Notes: generated by a model not told the origin, from the sequence alone. Positions 53,674 to 62,790 are shown, numbered from the stretch's first letter. The stretch: DNA of 64,000 nt from Candidatus Paracaedibacteraceae bacterium (GCA_019459505.1 JAIBEV010000151.1:1-64000), one strand, 5' to 3'. Translations and numbers: made by a program.

Positions 53674-55368
53674 ATGACAAAAAAACACTTAATAACCAGT
53701 GCTCTTCCTTATATCAATGGCGTTAAACACTTAGGTAACCTGGTGGGTTCTATGTTGCCAGGCGATGTATATGCTCGCTTTTTACGCCAACAAGGCGAAG
53801 AAGTCCTCTATATTTGCGGTACGGATGAACATGGGACACCCGCTGAAATTGCTGCCGAAGAATCTGGGAAGGATGTGGCAGCTTACTGTGAGGATATGTA
53901 CGCCATTCAAAAAGATATTTATGAACGGTTTGGCATATCGTTTGATTATTTTGGTCGCTCATCCACATCGGCAAACCATAAACTGACCCAAGAGTTATTC
54001 TTGCAGATGCGAGACAATAATTACATTGAGGAACGAGAGATTCTTCAATATTATTCGCATGCTGATCATCGATTCTTACCCGATCGTTATGTAGAAGGAA
54101 CTTGTCCATCATGTGGGTATACAAAAGCCCGCGGAGATCAGTGTGACGGGTGCGGCCGTTTGTTAGAACCCACTGATCTTAAGGATCCGTATTCAGCGAT
54201 TTCGGGTAGTAAAGATATTGAACTGCAGTCAACAAAACATATTTTCTTGTTATTGAATAAGTTAACAGAAGGCCTGGAAGCCTGGGTTGCCACCCGTCCC
54301 GAGTGGCCCGATGGCGTTAAGGGAATTGCTAAAAAATGGTTGAAAGAAGGCTTGCAACCCCGCTGTATCACCCGTGATCTAAAATGGGGAGTGCCAGTAC
54401 CGTTAGAGGGTTATGAGAACAAGGTCTTTTATGTTTGGTTTGATGCGCCGAACGGGTATATCAGCATTACCCAAGACTGGGCAGCCTCTATCGGTCAGCC
54501 GGATGCTTGGAAATCTTGGTGGCAAGACTTAGAGGCAGTTCATTATGTCCAATTTATGGCGAAAGATAACGTGCCCTTCCATAGCATTTTTTGGCCTGCT
54601 ATGCTGATGGCAACCGGCCAGCCATGGAAACCAGTGGATTATATTAAAGGCGTTAACTGGTTAACGTATAATAAAGGTAAATTTTCTACCAGCCAAAAGC
54701 GCGGTGTTTTTATGGATGTTGCTTTAGATCTTTATCCGGCGGATTACTGGCGTTATTACTTAATGGCCAACTGTCCCGAAAGTGATGATGCAGATTTCAC
54801 ATTTACGCATTTTGCTGCCATCATCAATAAAGATTTGGCTGATATTTTAGGTAACTTTGCTAACCGTAGCTTTTCCCTAATTCACAAATATTTCGAGGGA
54901 CGCTTGCCGGTAGCCTTGGATGAGGCAACGCTTGATCCAGTTTTGCTTGGTAAGCTATCAGCCATCGTGGCGGACTATCAGAAGTCTTTGTCAGACATGA
55001 AATTCCGTCAGGCGTGTGCTCAATTACGCAGCTTGTGGGTATTGGCTAATGAATATATTACTCTTAATGAACCTTGGAAAACAGCTAAAATAGATCTGCT
55101 CCAAGCGGGAGTTTGTTTAAGTCATTGTGTTTACTTACTCAGATTGTTTGCCATTCTGGGGTATCCAATTATGCCCACAGTCTCTTTGCAAATCTTAACG
55201 TTGCTCAATGATCCTTTGAAAAAATCAGTGGGAACGACATCTTTTAACAAAGGGCTTGATTTTACAGGCTATCCGGCGGATCAGCGATTCGCTGATCCCA
55301 TTCGTTTGTTTGAGAAAATTGAAGACGAGCGTGTGGCTGAACTAACAGCCCAATATGATGGTAAATAA
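53674..55368 (+). CDS. metG: Methionyl-tRNA synthetase
   Basis: 564 residues, class I. HIGH region in LITSALPYINGVKHLGNLVG; the four-Cys zinc knuckle CPSCGYTKARGDQCDGCGR of the MetG1 type; signature strand WFDAPNGYISITQDWA. The KMSKS motif reads KFSTS (336-340), a variant seen in MetRS of several bacterial and archaeal lineages. The anticodon domain is present; the EMAP-II-like C-terminal tRNA-binding extension found in the longest forms is absent. Single gene with a terminator behind it. Confidence 0.96.
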   Translation: MTKKHLITSALPYINGVKHLGNLVGSMLPGDVYARFLRQQGEEVLYICGTDEHGTPAEIAAEESGKDVAAYCEDMYAIQKDIYERFGISFDYFGRSSTSANHKLTQELFLQMRDNNYIEEREILQYYSHADHRFLPDRYVEGTCPSCGYTKARGDQCDGCGRLLEPTDLKDPYSAISGSKDIELQSTKHIFLLLNKLTEGLEAWVATRPEWPDGVKGIAKKWLKEGLQPRCITRDLKWGVPVPLEGYENKVFYVWFDAPNGYISITQDWAASIGQPDAWKSWWQDLEAVHYVQFMAKDNVPFHSIFWPAMLMATGQPWKPVDYIKGVNWLTYNKGKFSTSQKRGVFMDVALDLYPADYWRYYLMANCPESDDADFTFTHFAAIINKDLADILGNFANRSFSLIHKYFEGRLPVALDEATLDPVLLGKLSAIVADYQKSLSDMKFRQACAQLRSLWVLANEYITLNEPWKTAKIDLLQAGVCLSHCVYLLRLFAILGYPIMPTVSLQILTLLNDPLKKSVGTTSFNKGLDFTGYPADQRFADPIRLFEKIEDERVAELTAQYDGK

Positions 55369-55369
55369 G

Positions 55370-55428
55370 AAAATCACTTTATTAAAACTGAAAGTTTATC
55401 CCTGCCTATAAAGAAAGTGATTTTTTTA
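55370..55428 (+). terminator. Terminator after metG
   Basis: AAATCACTTT-type arm (55370-55380) pairs with AAAGTGATTTT (55414-55424), followed by a T run; loop about 33 bases. Confidence 0.65.
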
Positions 55429-55604
55429 TAAAGGGGAGATGAACAACCAATCATCTTTTCCGAGATTCACTGCAAATTTTTCTCGGCAAGAAAGCGTATA
55501 TTCTAAAGTATAAATAAGCCTTAAGACTGATAAAGTAAACTATTAAGTTTTTTAAAATCTGTGTTACCCTCAATATTATAGGCAAAAGGTATAAGGATTA
55601 AGAT

Positions 55605-56363
55605 ATGGTAGAAAATAAAAACTTCTCAGGGATATTATCTCAATTAGGATTAGGCGTTGCCTTAGGCGTGGCCACAATTGCTTGTACTGCTATTGTTGCG
55701 ATTACGTACGTTAAGGTCAAAGAATCTCAGAACTTTATCCAGGTCAAAGGATATGCAGAAAAGCATATCATTGCTGAAAATGCAGTTTGGGACGGAGGCA
55801 TTAACGCATCAAATACTGATTTGACAGAGGCCTATAAGCAATTAAATCAAGTTAAAGCTAGGGCGGTAGAGCTATTTAAAGCAGAGGGATATGACCTTAA
55901 TCAAATAAAATTGGGATCTATTAATCGCTTTGAAACCCGTAAGAAAAGTCCCGATGGACACTATGAGCTTAACGAGATTGAGCGTTATAATATTTCGCAA
56001 AATATTGAAATTTCATCAAATGATGTCCATAAATTAGCCACCCTGCCATCTAAAATGAACGAATTGAATTTGCAAGGACTTGATGTCACCCCCGGCTATG
56101 TAAGGTTTTATTATCCCAGCGATAAACTTGATCAGTTAAAGATATCTCTTTTGGCCGAAGCCAGTAGAAGTGCCCGGGAACGCGCCAATCAATTTGCCCT
56201 TAATAGTGGGACTCAGGTCAATCGTCTGTTGAATGCGCGCCAAGGTGTTTTCCAGGTGACAGCCCCGAATAGTAGCGATATTTCGGATTATGGGACCTAT
56301 GATACTTCTTCCATTGAAAAGGTGGTCAAGATTGTTGTCACCATGACTTATGGGGTAGGGTAA
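55605..56363 (+). CDS. SIMPL-domain (DUF541) exported protein
   Basis: 252 residues. An N-terminal hydrophobic segment (residues 10-34, ILSQLGLGVALGVATIACTA) acts as signal or anchor. The SIMPL pattern follows: FIQVKGYAEKHIIAENAVWD, the AVELFKAEGYDLNQIKLGSI helix-strand, FETRKKSPDG, YNISQNIEISSNDVHKLATL and the ASRSARERANQFALNSGTQV motif. Members are periplasmic or outer-membrane proteins of unknown role; YggE (E. coli) is linked to oxidative stress. AAGGATT site before the ATG. Confidence 0.88.
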   Translation: MVENKNFSGILSQLGLGVALGVATIACTAIVAITYVKVKESQNFIQVKGYAEKHIIAENAVWDGGINASNTDLTEAYKQLNQVKARAVELFKAEGYDLNQIKLGSINRFETRKKSPDGHYELNEIERYNISQNIEISSNDVHKLATLPSKMNELNLQGLDVTPGYVRFYYPSDKLDQLKISLLAEASRSARERANQFALNSGTQVNRLLNARQGVFQVTAPNSSDISDYGTYDTSSIEKVVKIVVTMTYGVG

Positions 56364-56578
56364 TTTCCTTCCAATCGTCTAAGCTCAGTATAAAAATCAG
56401 GGAAACCCTTGCTTTTATACTGAGATTTTATACAGACTTGATTGATAGGGAGTCCATAAACAAGTCCTTCTGTTTGAAGCAAGACTAAAAGCTTCTCTTG
56501 ACTAAATTTATCTTTATCTGAAAGCTCCTCGGCAAAATGTATCACTTTATAGGGTGGTAATTTAACCATAAAACACAT
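56348..56578 (-). CDS. Small hypothetical protein
   Basis: 76 residues on the minus strand, convergent with and overlapping the end of the SIMPL gene by 16 bases. Composition is ordinary for a protein (FAEELSDKDKFSQEKLLVLL, GFPDFYTELRRLEGNY) and it does not shadow another gene over most of its length. Its ribosome binding site is weak; an internal ATG four codons in (after MCF) may be the start. No family recognised. Confidence 0.4.
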   Translation of the reverse strand: MCFMVKLPPYKVIHFAEELSDKDKFSQEKLLVLLQTEGLVYGLPINQVCIKSQYKSKGFPDFYTELRRLEGNYPTP

Positions 56579-56694
56579 TTCACTGCTATTTTTTGTCGAT
56601 GAGATTAGACCTCAGTTTGCTTAAATCCATTTAAATCCTACTTGGCATCCTTTTTGCTACCTCTGCGATGAAACAGTTCAAGAAGAGGTAAGTT

Positions 56695-58059
56695 ATGGCG
56701 ATTTCTGAGACATCGTCTGTGAAGACAACAGCATCAAAACTCATAAAGCCCCAGACAAATGAGCTGATGGAATCCATCAAGACGGCTACTTTAAAGGATG
56801 CAAAAAGTCCTTTTCATAATTTAGTAAATGATATATCGATGGCAGCTGCTAATCACTTTAAGGATCGAAGTCAGGGACAAATGCAGCTAAAAAACCCGAT
56901 AAAAACTAAGGACTTTGATACAGCTGAGACACTAAGGCCTATGAAATTCGACAAAAAGCAGTCGTCCTTAGAGATTAAAGATAATAAGTCGACTGATTCT
57001 ATCTCTGATAAACCAGAGGTAAAAGCATCTATATCCGATGCTCAAGAGTTATTCCGCGACTATCCTGCTGGTGGGCTAGCGTTACCTTCAGTTGTCCCTT
57101 TTCAAGAGGATCATTTAACAAAAAATCCTATTGCTCAATCAGTTTTCCTGACTTCCCAAGATCGAGAAATTCAGAATTGGATCAAAGATGGACGGGTGAC
57201 TATTGAGCAATTATCAGTGCCATCTGCCTTAGAGCAAAATTTGCCACTTTCTTCTGAAGTTATGTCCAGCCTCAATGAATTTAATAACTCATCCCGCCTA
57301 GAGCAGGGGACTGCACTCTCTTTCTCTGAAGAAATTATGACTGATCAATTAATGGTCAGTGGGGAGATAAAAAGTGAAATTGATAAGGAAAAAAGCTTTC
57401 CTACGATAAGTCTTGAAAAATCCAGCGCTCCGGAGCGTCCTTCCCCTAGCGGCGGGCAGAATACAATGGTACCCGTGACTCAGGTTGCGGCCATAGCAAC
57501 CTCAGTAACACAGGATGCGGAAGTGGGAAGCAATACACTGAAGGGCAAATCAGCAAATACCATTATGGCAGGTCAGTCTGTCGAAGGAGGACCTGCGGGG
57601 ATGAGGGGAGGTAAAGTACACAAGCCTGCGACTTTAACGACACTCGATAAGTTTGCTGCTCTTAATCAAATCAAGGAGCAACTCCGTCAAGGGTTGCGAA
57701 AGGGTGAAACGCATTTAAATATCCAGCTTAAGCCTAACGATTTAGGCAAGGTTGAAATCAAGCTTGATATTTCCCGTGAGGGGATGGTCTCAGCCTTATT
57801 TAAAGCAGAAAACCGTGAGACGCTAGAGGTGTTAAATCGTCATAGCCAGGATTTCCAGAATTTATTTAAGGAGGCAGGACTGCAAGCCGACTCTCAAGGG
57901 ATGAATTTTTCCATGTCACAGCAACACCAGCAAGAGTCGTTTGATTCAAATGTTAAAGGCCCTGTCATTAAAGCGAATCAAGATCAGCTCGTAGAGATCG
58001 TTGCTACGGCACAGTCTCGGCCGAGCGGTTCAAGCTCGTCAGTTGATATTTCAGTGTAG
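56695..58059 (+). CDS. fliK: Flagellar hook-length control protein FliK
   Basis: 454 residues. The N-terminal two thirds are low-complexity, Ser/Lys/Glu-rich and variable, as in FliK. The C-terminal domain (about 330-430) has the family pattern HLNIQLKPNDLGKVEIKLDI then SREGMVSALFKAENRETLEV and LNRHSQDFQNLFKEAGLQAD. FliK sets hook length and switches the export gate from rod/hook to filament substrates. AAGAGG site before the ATG. First of fliK-flgD-flgE, a standard flagellar arrangement. Confidence 0.85.
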   Translation: MAISETSSVKTTASKLIKPQTNELMESIKTATLKDAKSPFHNLVNDISMAAANHFKDRSQGQMQLKNPIKTKDFDTAETLRPMKFDKKQSSLEIKDNKSTDSISDKPEVKASISDAQELFRDYPAGGLALPSVVPFQEDHLTKNPIAQSVFLTSQDREIQNWIKDGRVTIEQLSVPSALEQNLPLSSEVMSSLNEFNNSSRLEQGTALSFSEEIMTDQLMVSGEIKSEIDKEKSFPTISLEKSSAPERPSPSGGQNTMVPVTQVAAIATSVTQDAEVGSNTLKGKSANTIMAGQSVEGGPAGMRGGKVHKPATLTTLDKFAALNQIKEQLRQGLRKGETHLNIQLKPNDLGKVEIKLDISREGMVSALFKAENRETLEVLNRHSQDFQNLFKEAGLQADSQGMNFSMSQQHQQESFDSNVKGPVIKANQDQLVEIVATAQSRPSGSSSSVDISV

Positions 58060-58068
58060 GAGTGAATG

Positions 58069-58947
58069 ATGGTTACAGCAGCAAATGCACCAGTAATGCC
58101 TATGGGAAAAAATCAGGCAGAATTAGATCAGAAAGGCAAGGCGGCCGCCGGAGCAGGGGTAAAGGATCGAAGTGCCTTAACCCAGATGCTTGAGAAAAGT
58201 CGAGACGAACAGTATAACGTTTTCATGAAAATGTTCTTGGCGCAGGTTAAAAACCAAAATCCTGATAATCCGATGAGTACCCATGAAATGACCCAAAGTG
58301 TGATGTCATTCTTCACCGCTGCCGAGCATGCGCAGACGAACAAATTACTGAAACAAGGTAATGACATGCGGATGAAAGAACAAATGGCAGCGGCAAAAGC
58401 TTACCTTAATAAGGATGTCATGTATGAAGGTGATCTCGTGAAATTTGAGGGAGGGGCTGAAGAAATTCAATTAATGATGCCGCCAGAGGTTAAGGTAGCA
58501 GAGCTGGTGATTCTGGACGCTAATCAAAAGAAAGTTAAAACGATCCCCTTAAGTCTTGTGCCTGGCAGGCAAACCAAACTATGGGATGGTACCAGTGATA
58601 CTGATCCGACGACCAAGGTTCCTCCTGGTTTTTATTATACCCAGGTGGTCGCTAAAGATCTGAGAGAAAAAAATATGGAAATCCCAACAATTCTGAAAGG
58701 GACAGTGCGTCAAATATCCTATCAAGAAGAAGATGGAGAATTTCTCTTATTGGTTAATGATAGTATTGGGGTTGAAGTTGATAATTTGCTCAATGTCCGT
58801 AAGCCAGCTTCGCCGGAGTTGCTAAATTTAAGTAAGAGTATGCAAGACCAGGCGCGCCAATATGAAGAATTGGTAAGGATTTTAAGAGAGCAGCCTCAAA
58901 TGGAAGCCTCAGCGTTGTCAACATCAATTCCAGAATATATAAGCTAA
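58069..58947 (+). CDS. flgD: Flagellar hook capping protein FlgD
   Basis: Scaffold for hook polymerisation. 292 residues from the ATG at 58069, six bases after AGGAG; an ATG at 58066 is too close to the site. The FlgD N-terminal domain shows FLAQVKNQNPDNPMSTHEMT then QSVMSFFTAAEHAQTNKLLK; an Ig/FnIII-like part follows (EGDLVKFEGGAEEIQLMMPP, VPGRQTKLWDGTSD, VPPGFYYTQV). The C-terminus after residue 250 is longer than usual. Seven bases after fliK, eleven before flgE. Confidence 0.9.
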   Translation: MVTAANAPVMPMGKNQAELDQKGKAAAGAGVKDRSALTQMLEKSRDEQYNVFMKMFLAQVKNQNPDNPMSTHEMTQSVMSFFTAAEHAQTNKLLKQGNDMRMKEQMAAAKAYLNKDVMYEGDLVKFEGGAEEIQLMMPPEVKVAELVILDANQKKVKTIPLSLVPGRQTKLWDGTSDTDPTTKVPPGFYYTQVVAKDLREKNMEIPTILKGTVRQISYQEEDGEFLLLVNDSIGVEVDNLLNVRKPASPELLNLSKSMQDQARQYEELVRILREQPQMEASALSTSIPEYIS

Positions 58948-58957
58948 GGAGAATAAA

Positions 58958-60235
58958 ATGGCAGGTTTAAATTCAGGAATGAATGCATGTGTCTCGGGGT
59001 TAAAAGGGGTATCACAACGGGTCAATTGCCACTCACAAAACTTGGCGTCAGCGGGTGCCTATGCCGCTAAGTCGCGTGCAGCCTTTTTATCCGTAGTGAA
59101 TACAGGAAAATCTCTGGATACATTTGTCCCAGCCGGTATCCAGGCCACAAACCAACATTTTATCACAACCGTTGGTTCGCCTGTTTCCTCAGATGTTCCA
59201 ACGCATATGTCGTTGGATGGGCAAGGGTTTTTTATTGTTAATAATAAAGCCGATGATGCTAATCCAGGTCAAACAGCTTTTACTCGGGTGGGAACCTTTT
59301 CTGAAAATGATAAAGGGGAATTCTGCAATCATGTGGGAGACTTTTTAAAAGTTTTTTATGTCAATCCGGATGGAACACCGATTGCGGCTAACACGACCGA
59401 TATTAACAGTTTGCAAACAGCTACAAGTGCGGGTTTATCCGGCAATCCTGTTGCATCAACATCAGCGAGGATTAAGGGAGTTCTCAGTGCAACGGCGTTA
59501 CCAGGGGATACCAAACAAGCAACAATGAGCGTGTATGATTCTTTGGGGATTCAGCATAATATAAATGTTAATTATACTAAAACTGCAAATCCACTTGAAT
59601 GGAGCATAACAATCACCTCGCCGGATGCAGCTACTATTGGAGCTCCTTATGATACGGCACCAGGAATGCTAATTCAGTTTGATACCAACGGTAATCCAGC
59701 TTTAATTAATGGTGCAGCAGGAGCAGCCCCAGCGCTCAGCATGACCTGGACAAGTGCGGCTGCTCCTTCGACAATAGCAATGGATTTCGGTGCTATTGGA
59801 AGTACCGCCGGACTTAGATCCGTGGGCAATAATAAAAACTATGATTTTCCACCCCCCACTGTAGATGGCCGTGGAGCCGGTAAGTATAAGCAAACAAGCA
59901 TTGATAAAGAAGGGTATATGTGGGCAACCTTTGATAATGGGTATACTGAGCGATACGCCCGTATTCCACTCGCGACGTTTCCCGATGCTAATAAACTGAC
60001 TGAACAAACGGGGGGAAGCTTTATCACTAGTCCTGATTCTGGCGTAGCTCGGTTGAGTTTTGCCAATGAAGGAACGGCAGGAGGAATCCAAGCAGCTAGC
60101 CTAGAAGAATCAACCATTGATACGGCATCAGTCTTTACCGATTTAATTGTCGATCAACAGCGATATACGGCTGATTTGCGTGGAATCTCAACCATTGAAG
60201 AAATGTTGAAAGCGTTGGAACGCGCATTTGGTTAA
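58958..60235 (+). CDS. flgE: Flagellar hook protein FlgE
   Basis: 425 residues. The conserved core of hook proteins is clear: MSLDGQGFFIVNNK, AFTRVGTFSENDKGEFCNHV, GTPIAANTTDINSL, then ASTSARIKGVLSATALPGDT, YDSLGIQHNINVNYTKTANP and YMWATFDNGYTERYARIPLA. The N-terminal hook-family signature is altered: SQNLASAGAYAAKS stands where NNLANxxTxGYK is normal. The C-terminal QQRYTADLRGISTIEEMLKA resembles the usual helix. It ends with a strong terminator, so the operon is fliK-flgD-flgE. Confidence 0.88.
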   Translation: MAGLNSGMNACVSGLKGVSQRVNCHSQNLASAGAYAAKSRAAFLSVVNTGKSLDTFVPAGIQATNQHFITTVGSPVSSDVPTHMSLDGQGFFIVNNKADDANPGQTAFTRVGTFSENDKGEFCNHVGDFLKVFYVNPDGTPIAANTTDINSLQTATSAGLSGNPVASTSARIKGVLSATALPGDTKQATMSVYDSLGIQHNINVNYTKTANPLEWSITITSPDAATIGAPYDTAPGMLIQFDTNGNPALINGAAGAAPALSMTWTSAAAPSTIAMDFGAIGSTAGLRSVGNNKNYDFPPPTVDGRGAGKYKQTSIDKEGYMWATFDNGYTERYARIPLATFPDANKLTEQTGGSFITSPDSGVARLSFANEGTAGGIQAASLEESTIDTASVFTDLIVDQQRYTADLRGISTIEEMLKALERAFG

Positions 60236-60367
60236 AACCGATATTTATAGTTAATTTCTTTGCAGTTGATTACTGGAGCGGATTAGCTATAAAGGATGCC
60301 TTTGTCGATTGAATGCAAGATTCCGGTTTGCAGAATTTTTTCTTGATTATTAAATGGCTCAGTAGAA

Positions 60368-60397
60368 AAAAAGGGGAGATAGATATCTCCCCTTTTT
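60368..60397. terminator. Bidirectional terminator
   Basis: AAAAAGGGGAGATA (60368-60381) pairs with TATCTCCCCTTTTT (60384-60397). It serves flgE on the plus strand and rplI on the minus strand. Confidence 0.88.
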
Positions 60398-60421
60398 AAG
60401 GCTTAGGCATAACCTTGCAAT

Positions 60422-60946
60422 TTATGCTTCGGCTGTCATAGTTTCTTCAGATGCATTGCTGTTGGAGGCTTTTGCTTTCTTAATTTCAACAGCTGCTTCT
60501 TCTTCAGAACGGGATACAACAACACCCACATGAATAGAGACTTCTGGGTGCAGAACCACGCGGGCTTTGTGGATACCAAGGGTCTTAATCGGTGTGTCAA
60601 GTTGAACTTGTCCACGCCCAATACCGTATCCATTAATCTTAAGCATATCCGCAATATCAGCATTACGAACGGACCCATAAAGGTGACCTGTTTCGGAAGC
60701 TTGGCGAATCATGGTGATGCTGACATTGTCCATTTTCTTGGCAACGGCTTCAGCTTCATCACGACGCTTTAGGTTTTCAGCCTCAAGATGAGTCTTTTGG
60801 TTTTGGAAAAACTCTAGGTTTGCCTTAGAAGCGCGCAATGCTTTCTTTTGCGGTAGCAAAAAGTTGCGAGCATAACCATTGCTGACTTCAACGACATCAC
60901 CCATTTGACCGAGTTTTTCAACTCGTTGTAATAGAATAATTTGCAT
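60422..60946 (-). CDS. rplI: Ribosomal protein bL9
   Basis: 174 residues: MQIILLQRVEKLGQMGDVVE, SNGYARNFLLPQKKALRASK, NVSITMIRQASETGHLYGSV and IKTLGIHKARVVLHPEVSIH match L9. It has a longer, acidic Ala/Ser/Glu-rich tail than the usual ~150-residue form. GGAGAA site before the ATG; 22 bases after rpsR. Third gene of the rpsF-rpsR-rplI operon. Confidence 0.97.
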   Translation of the reverse strand: MQIILLQRVEKLGQMGDVVEVSNGYARNFLLPQKKALRASKANLEFFQNQKTHLEAENLKRRDEAEAVAKKMDNVSITMIRQASETGHLYGSVRNADIADMLKINGYGIGRGQVQLDTPIKTLGIHKARVVLHPEVSIHVGVVVSRSEEEAAVEIKKAKASNSNASEETMTAEA

Positions 60947-60968
60947 ATCAAAATTCTCCGTCTATGGC

Positions 60969-61235
60969 TTAGTCGTTAACATATGGCATAATGGCCAAGT
61001 AACGAGCGCGTTTAATGGCTATAGCCAATTCACGCTGTTTCTTTGTGGAGACAGCACTAATACGACTTGGGATCATCTTTCCACGCTCAGATACAAACTT
61101 GAACAATGTCTTTGCGTCTTTGTGATCGATCTTCATCGCCCCTTCGCCACTAAAAGGACAAGATTTGCGACGACGGAAGAATTGACGACGCTGTGGAGTG
61201 CCTCTTTCTTGATTTCTTTCATTATCTCTTGCCAT
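60969..61235 (-). CDS. rpsR: Ribosomal protein bS18
   Basis: 88 residues with [40 protein letters not shown] and [20 protein letters not shown], as expected for S18, which pairs with S6 on the 30S platform. Start overlaps the rpsF stop by one base (TAATG). Confidence 0.98.
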   Translation of the reverse strand: MARDNERNQERGTPQRRQFFRRRKSCPFSGEGAMKIDHKDAKTLFKFVSERGKMIPSRISAVSTKKQRELAIAIKRARYLAIMPYVND

Positions 61236-61633
61236 TATGCATTCTCCATCGCTGTTGGTAGAAGATCATCCTGGTCATCATCATAACCACGATTGCGATC
61301 AGGGTTAAAATTCTTTTGTTGCATCAAAGGTGATGGATTTGGATCGTGCGCTTCGACTTTGATTGTCAAATAACGTAGAACATTTTCATTCAATTTCATT
61401 TGACGTTCAACTTCTTTAACAACCTCAGGTGCTGCTTTGATGTTCATCAAAACATAGTGACCTTTAGCATTTTTCTTAATGGGATAGGCCAGGGAGCGCA
61501 ATCCACAGAATTCAGTTTTGGCAACATCTCCACTATTATCGCGGATAATTTTTGTGTAGTCCTGGGCCAAGGTTTCGACCTGATTAGGGGTCGCATCCTG
61601 ACGGACGATAAACACTGTCTCATACAGTTTCAT
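61235..61633 (-). CDS. rpsF: Ribosomal protein bS6
   Basis: 132 residues: [60 protein letters not shown] and [14 protein letters not shown] match S6. An extended acidic tail ([20 protein letters not shown]) is as in many alphaproteobacteria. A strong AAGGAG site precedes the ATG. First gene of the operon. Confidence 0.98.
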   Translation of the reverse strand: MKLYETVFIVRQDATPNQVETLAQDYTKIIRDNSGDVAKTEFCGLRSLAYPIKKNAKGHYVLMNIKAAPEVVKEVERQMKLNENVLRYLTIKVEAHDPNPSPLMQQKNFNPDRNRGYDDDQDDLLPTAMENA

Positions 61634-61673
61634 TGTTACTCCTTATGGATATAAACTTGTTGTTCAAGCTAAA

Positions 61674-61693
61674 GCCATGGTCTTTACCATGGC
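61674..61693 (-). promoter_or_regulatory. Hairpin in the rpsF leader
   Basis: Perfect 8-base stem GCCATGGT / ACCATGGC with a four-base loop, 40 bases upstream of the rpsF start. Position suits autogenous control by the S6-S18 complex, but the CCG-bulge that marks the known S6-S18 leader motif is not evident. Confidence 0.35.
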
Positions 61694-61833
61694 AAGGAGA
61701 GAAATTTATGTTCTTACGAAAAATAAAAAACTCTAAGCGCTACTTTACTTCTTTTTAAGAAAATACACAAGGGGTTGTATCATTTCTGATTGCTTTTCAT
61801 ACTAATAAGAAGACTTCAAAAAGGGGGAGATGA

Positions 61834-62613
61834 ATGATGAAACGTCTTTATAAAGGGGAAAGTAAGCTAGCACGGCTTATGGAAAGCAATACAGTGCATG
61901 GTATTGTTGGCTGCTTAGTGCTGATCAATGCCATTATTATTGCTGCGTTAACGTATTACACGCCACAGGATCCGATCCATCAGTATTTGGTTATAGGGGA
62001 TCGCCTTATTTTAGGATGTTTCCTTGTCGAAATTGGATTACGCTTGTGGGCAAATGGCGTTCTATTTTTCCGAAGCCCGTGGAATGTCTTTGACTTTGTT
62101 ATTATTGTGGGATCGGCTTTACCGCTTGGGTTTAGTAGCCAAATTTTGCGGGCTTTACGTGCCTTGCGGCTTTTTTACTTTATTGAAATCTCTGCTAAAA
62201 TGCGACACGTTATCCACGGCTTCTATAAAGCCTTACCGGGCATCCGCAATGTCTTTATCTTGATGCTTATTCTGTTTTTTACCTTCAGCATCATGGGAGT
62301 CTTATTATTTCCCAGTGCGCCCCGGTTTGCCGATATAGGATCAGCTTTACATACTTTATTCCAAGTACTCAGTGGCGATGATTGGTACAATGTGTTAAGG
62401 GATGTGTTAAAATTTTACCCTTATGCTTGGTTATTCTTTTACACCTTTTATGTGGTTATGGTCTTTGTGATCTTAAACTTGTTCATTGGCGTCGTGGTAG
62501 GGGCCTTACAATCGGCAGAGGATGAATTAGATAACCAAGAGGATTTTGATATTGCTAGTGCTTTTAAAGAGATAGAAAAACGTTTGAAAGCTATTGAAAC
62601 TAAATTGAAATAA
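61834..62613 (+). CDS. Voltage-gated cation channel, one-domain type
   Basis: 259 residues, one six-helix unit that should assemble as a tetramer (NaChBac-like). S1 VHGIVGCLVLINAIIIAAL, S3 NVFDFVIIVGSALPLGF, S4 SQILRALRALRLFYFI with Arg106, Arg109 and Arg112, pore region LHTLFQVLSGDDWYNVLRDV, S6 VVMVFVILNLFIGVVVGALQ. The C-terminus (about 230-259) is charged and coiled-coil-like. The selectivity filter reads GDDW (181-184) instead of the LESW of sodium-selective members, which suggests Ca2+ permeation. Preceded by a GGGGGAG site. Confidence 0.88.
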   Translation: MMKRLYKGESKLARLMESNTVHGIVGCLVLINAIIIAALTYYTPQDPIHQYLVIGDRLILGCFLVEIGLRLWANGVLFFRSPWNVFDFVIIVGSALPLGFSSQILRALRALRLFYFIEISAKMRHVIHGFYKALPGIRNVFILMLILFFTFSIMGVLLFPSAPRFADIGSALHTLFQVLSGDDWYNVLRDVLKFYPYAWLFFYTFYVVMVFVILNLFIGVVVGALQSAEDELDNQEDFDIASAFKEIEKRLKAIETKLK

Positions 62614-62639
62614 TCTTATGTTAGAGATGCTACCCAGTT

Positions 62640-62790
62640 TGACAGGTCATGAATCCCCGGACCACAATTGATTCTTCATAGAGCTGTCCCTGTTAAGACC
62701 GTGGTCTAAACATTACGGCTCTAACCTGTAAATAGCAGGTCGCGAGAGGATCATACTATACCATCGGCTGGGCGGCTCCTTTTCCGCTTT
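62640..62790. ncRNA. Structured intergenic region, possible non-coding RNA
   Basis: Contains several short inverted repeats in a row: GGTC/GACC (62645-62663), AGAGC/GCTCT (62680-62722) enclosing AGACC-GT-GGTCT (62696-62707), then ACCTG-TAAATAG-CAGGT (62724-62740). It is more GC-rich than its flanks and lacks a coding frame. Strand and class are undetermined. Confidence 0.35.

Noticed and set aside
62640-62790. 6S RNA, SRP RNA, RNase P or tmRNA
   Set aside because: None of the hallmark sequences (SRP GGAAG apical loop, tmRNA tRNA-like ends, RNase P GAGGAAAGTC) could be found.
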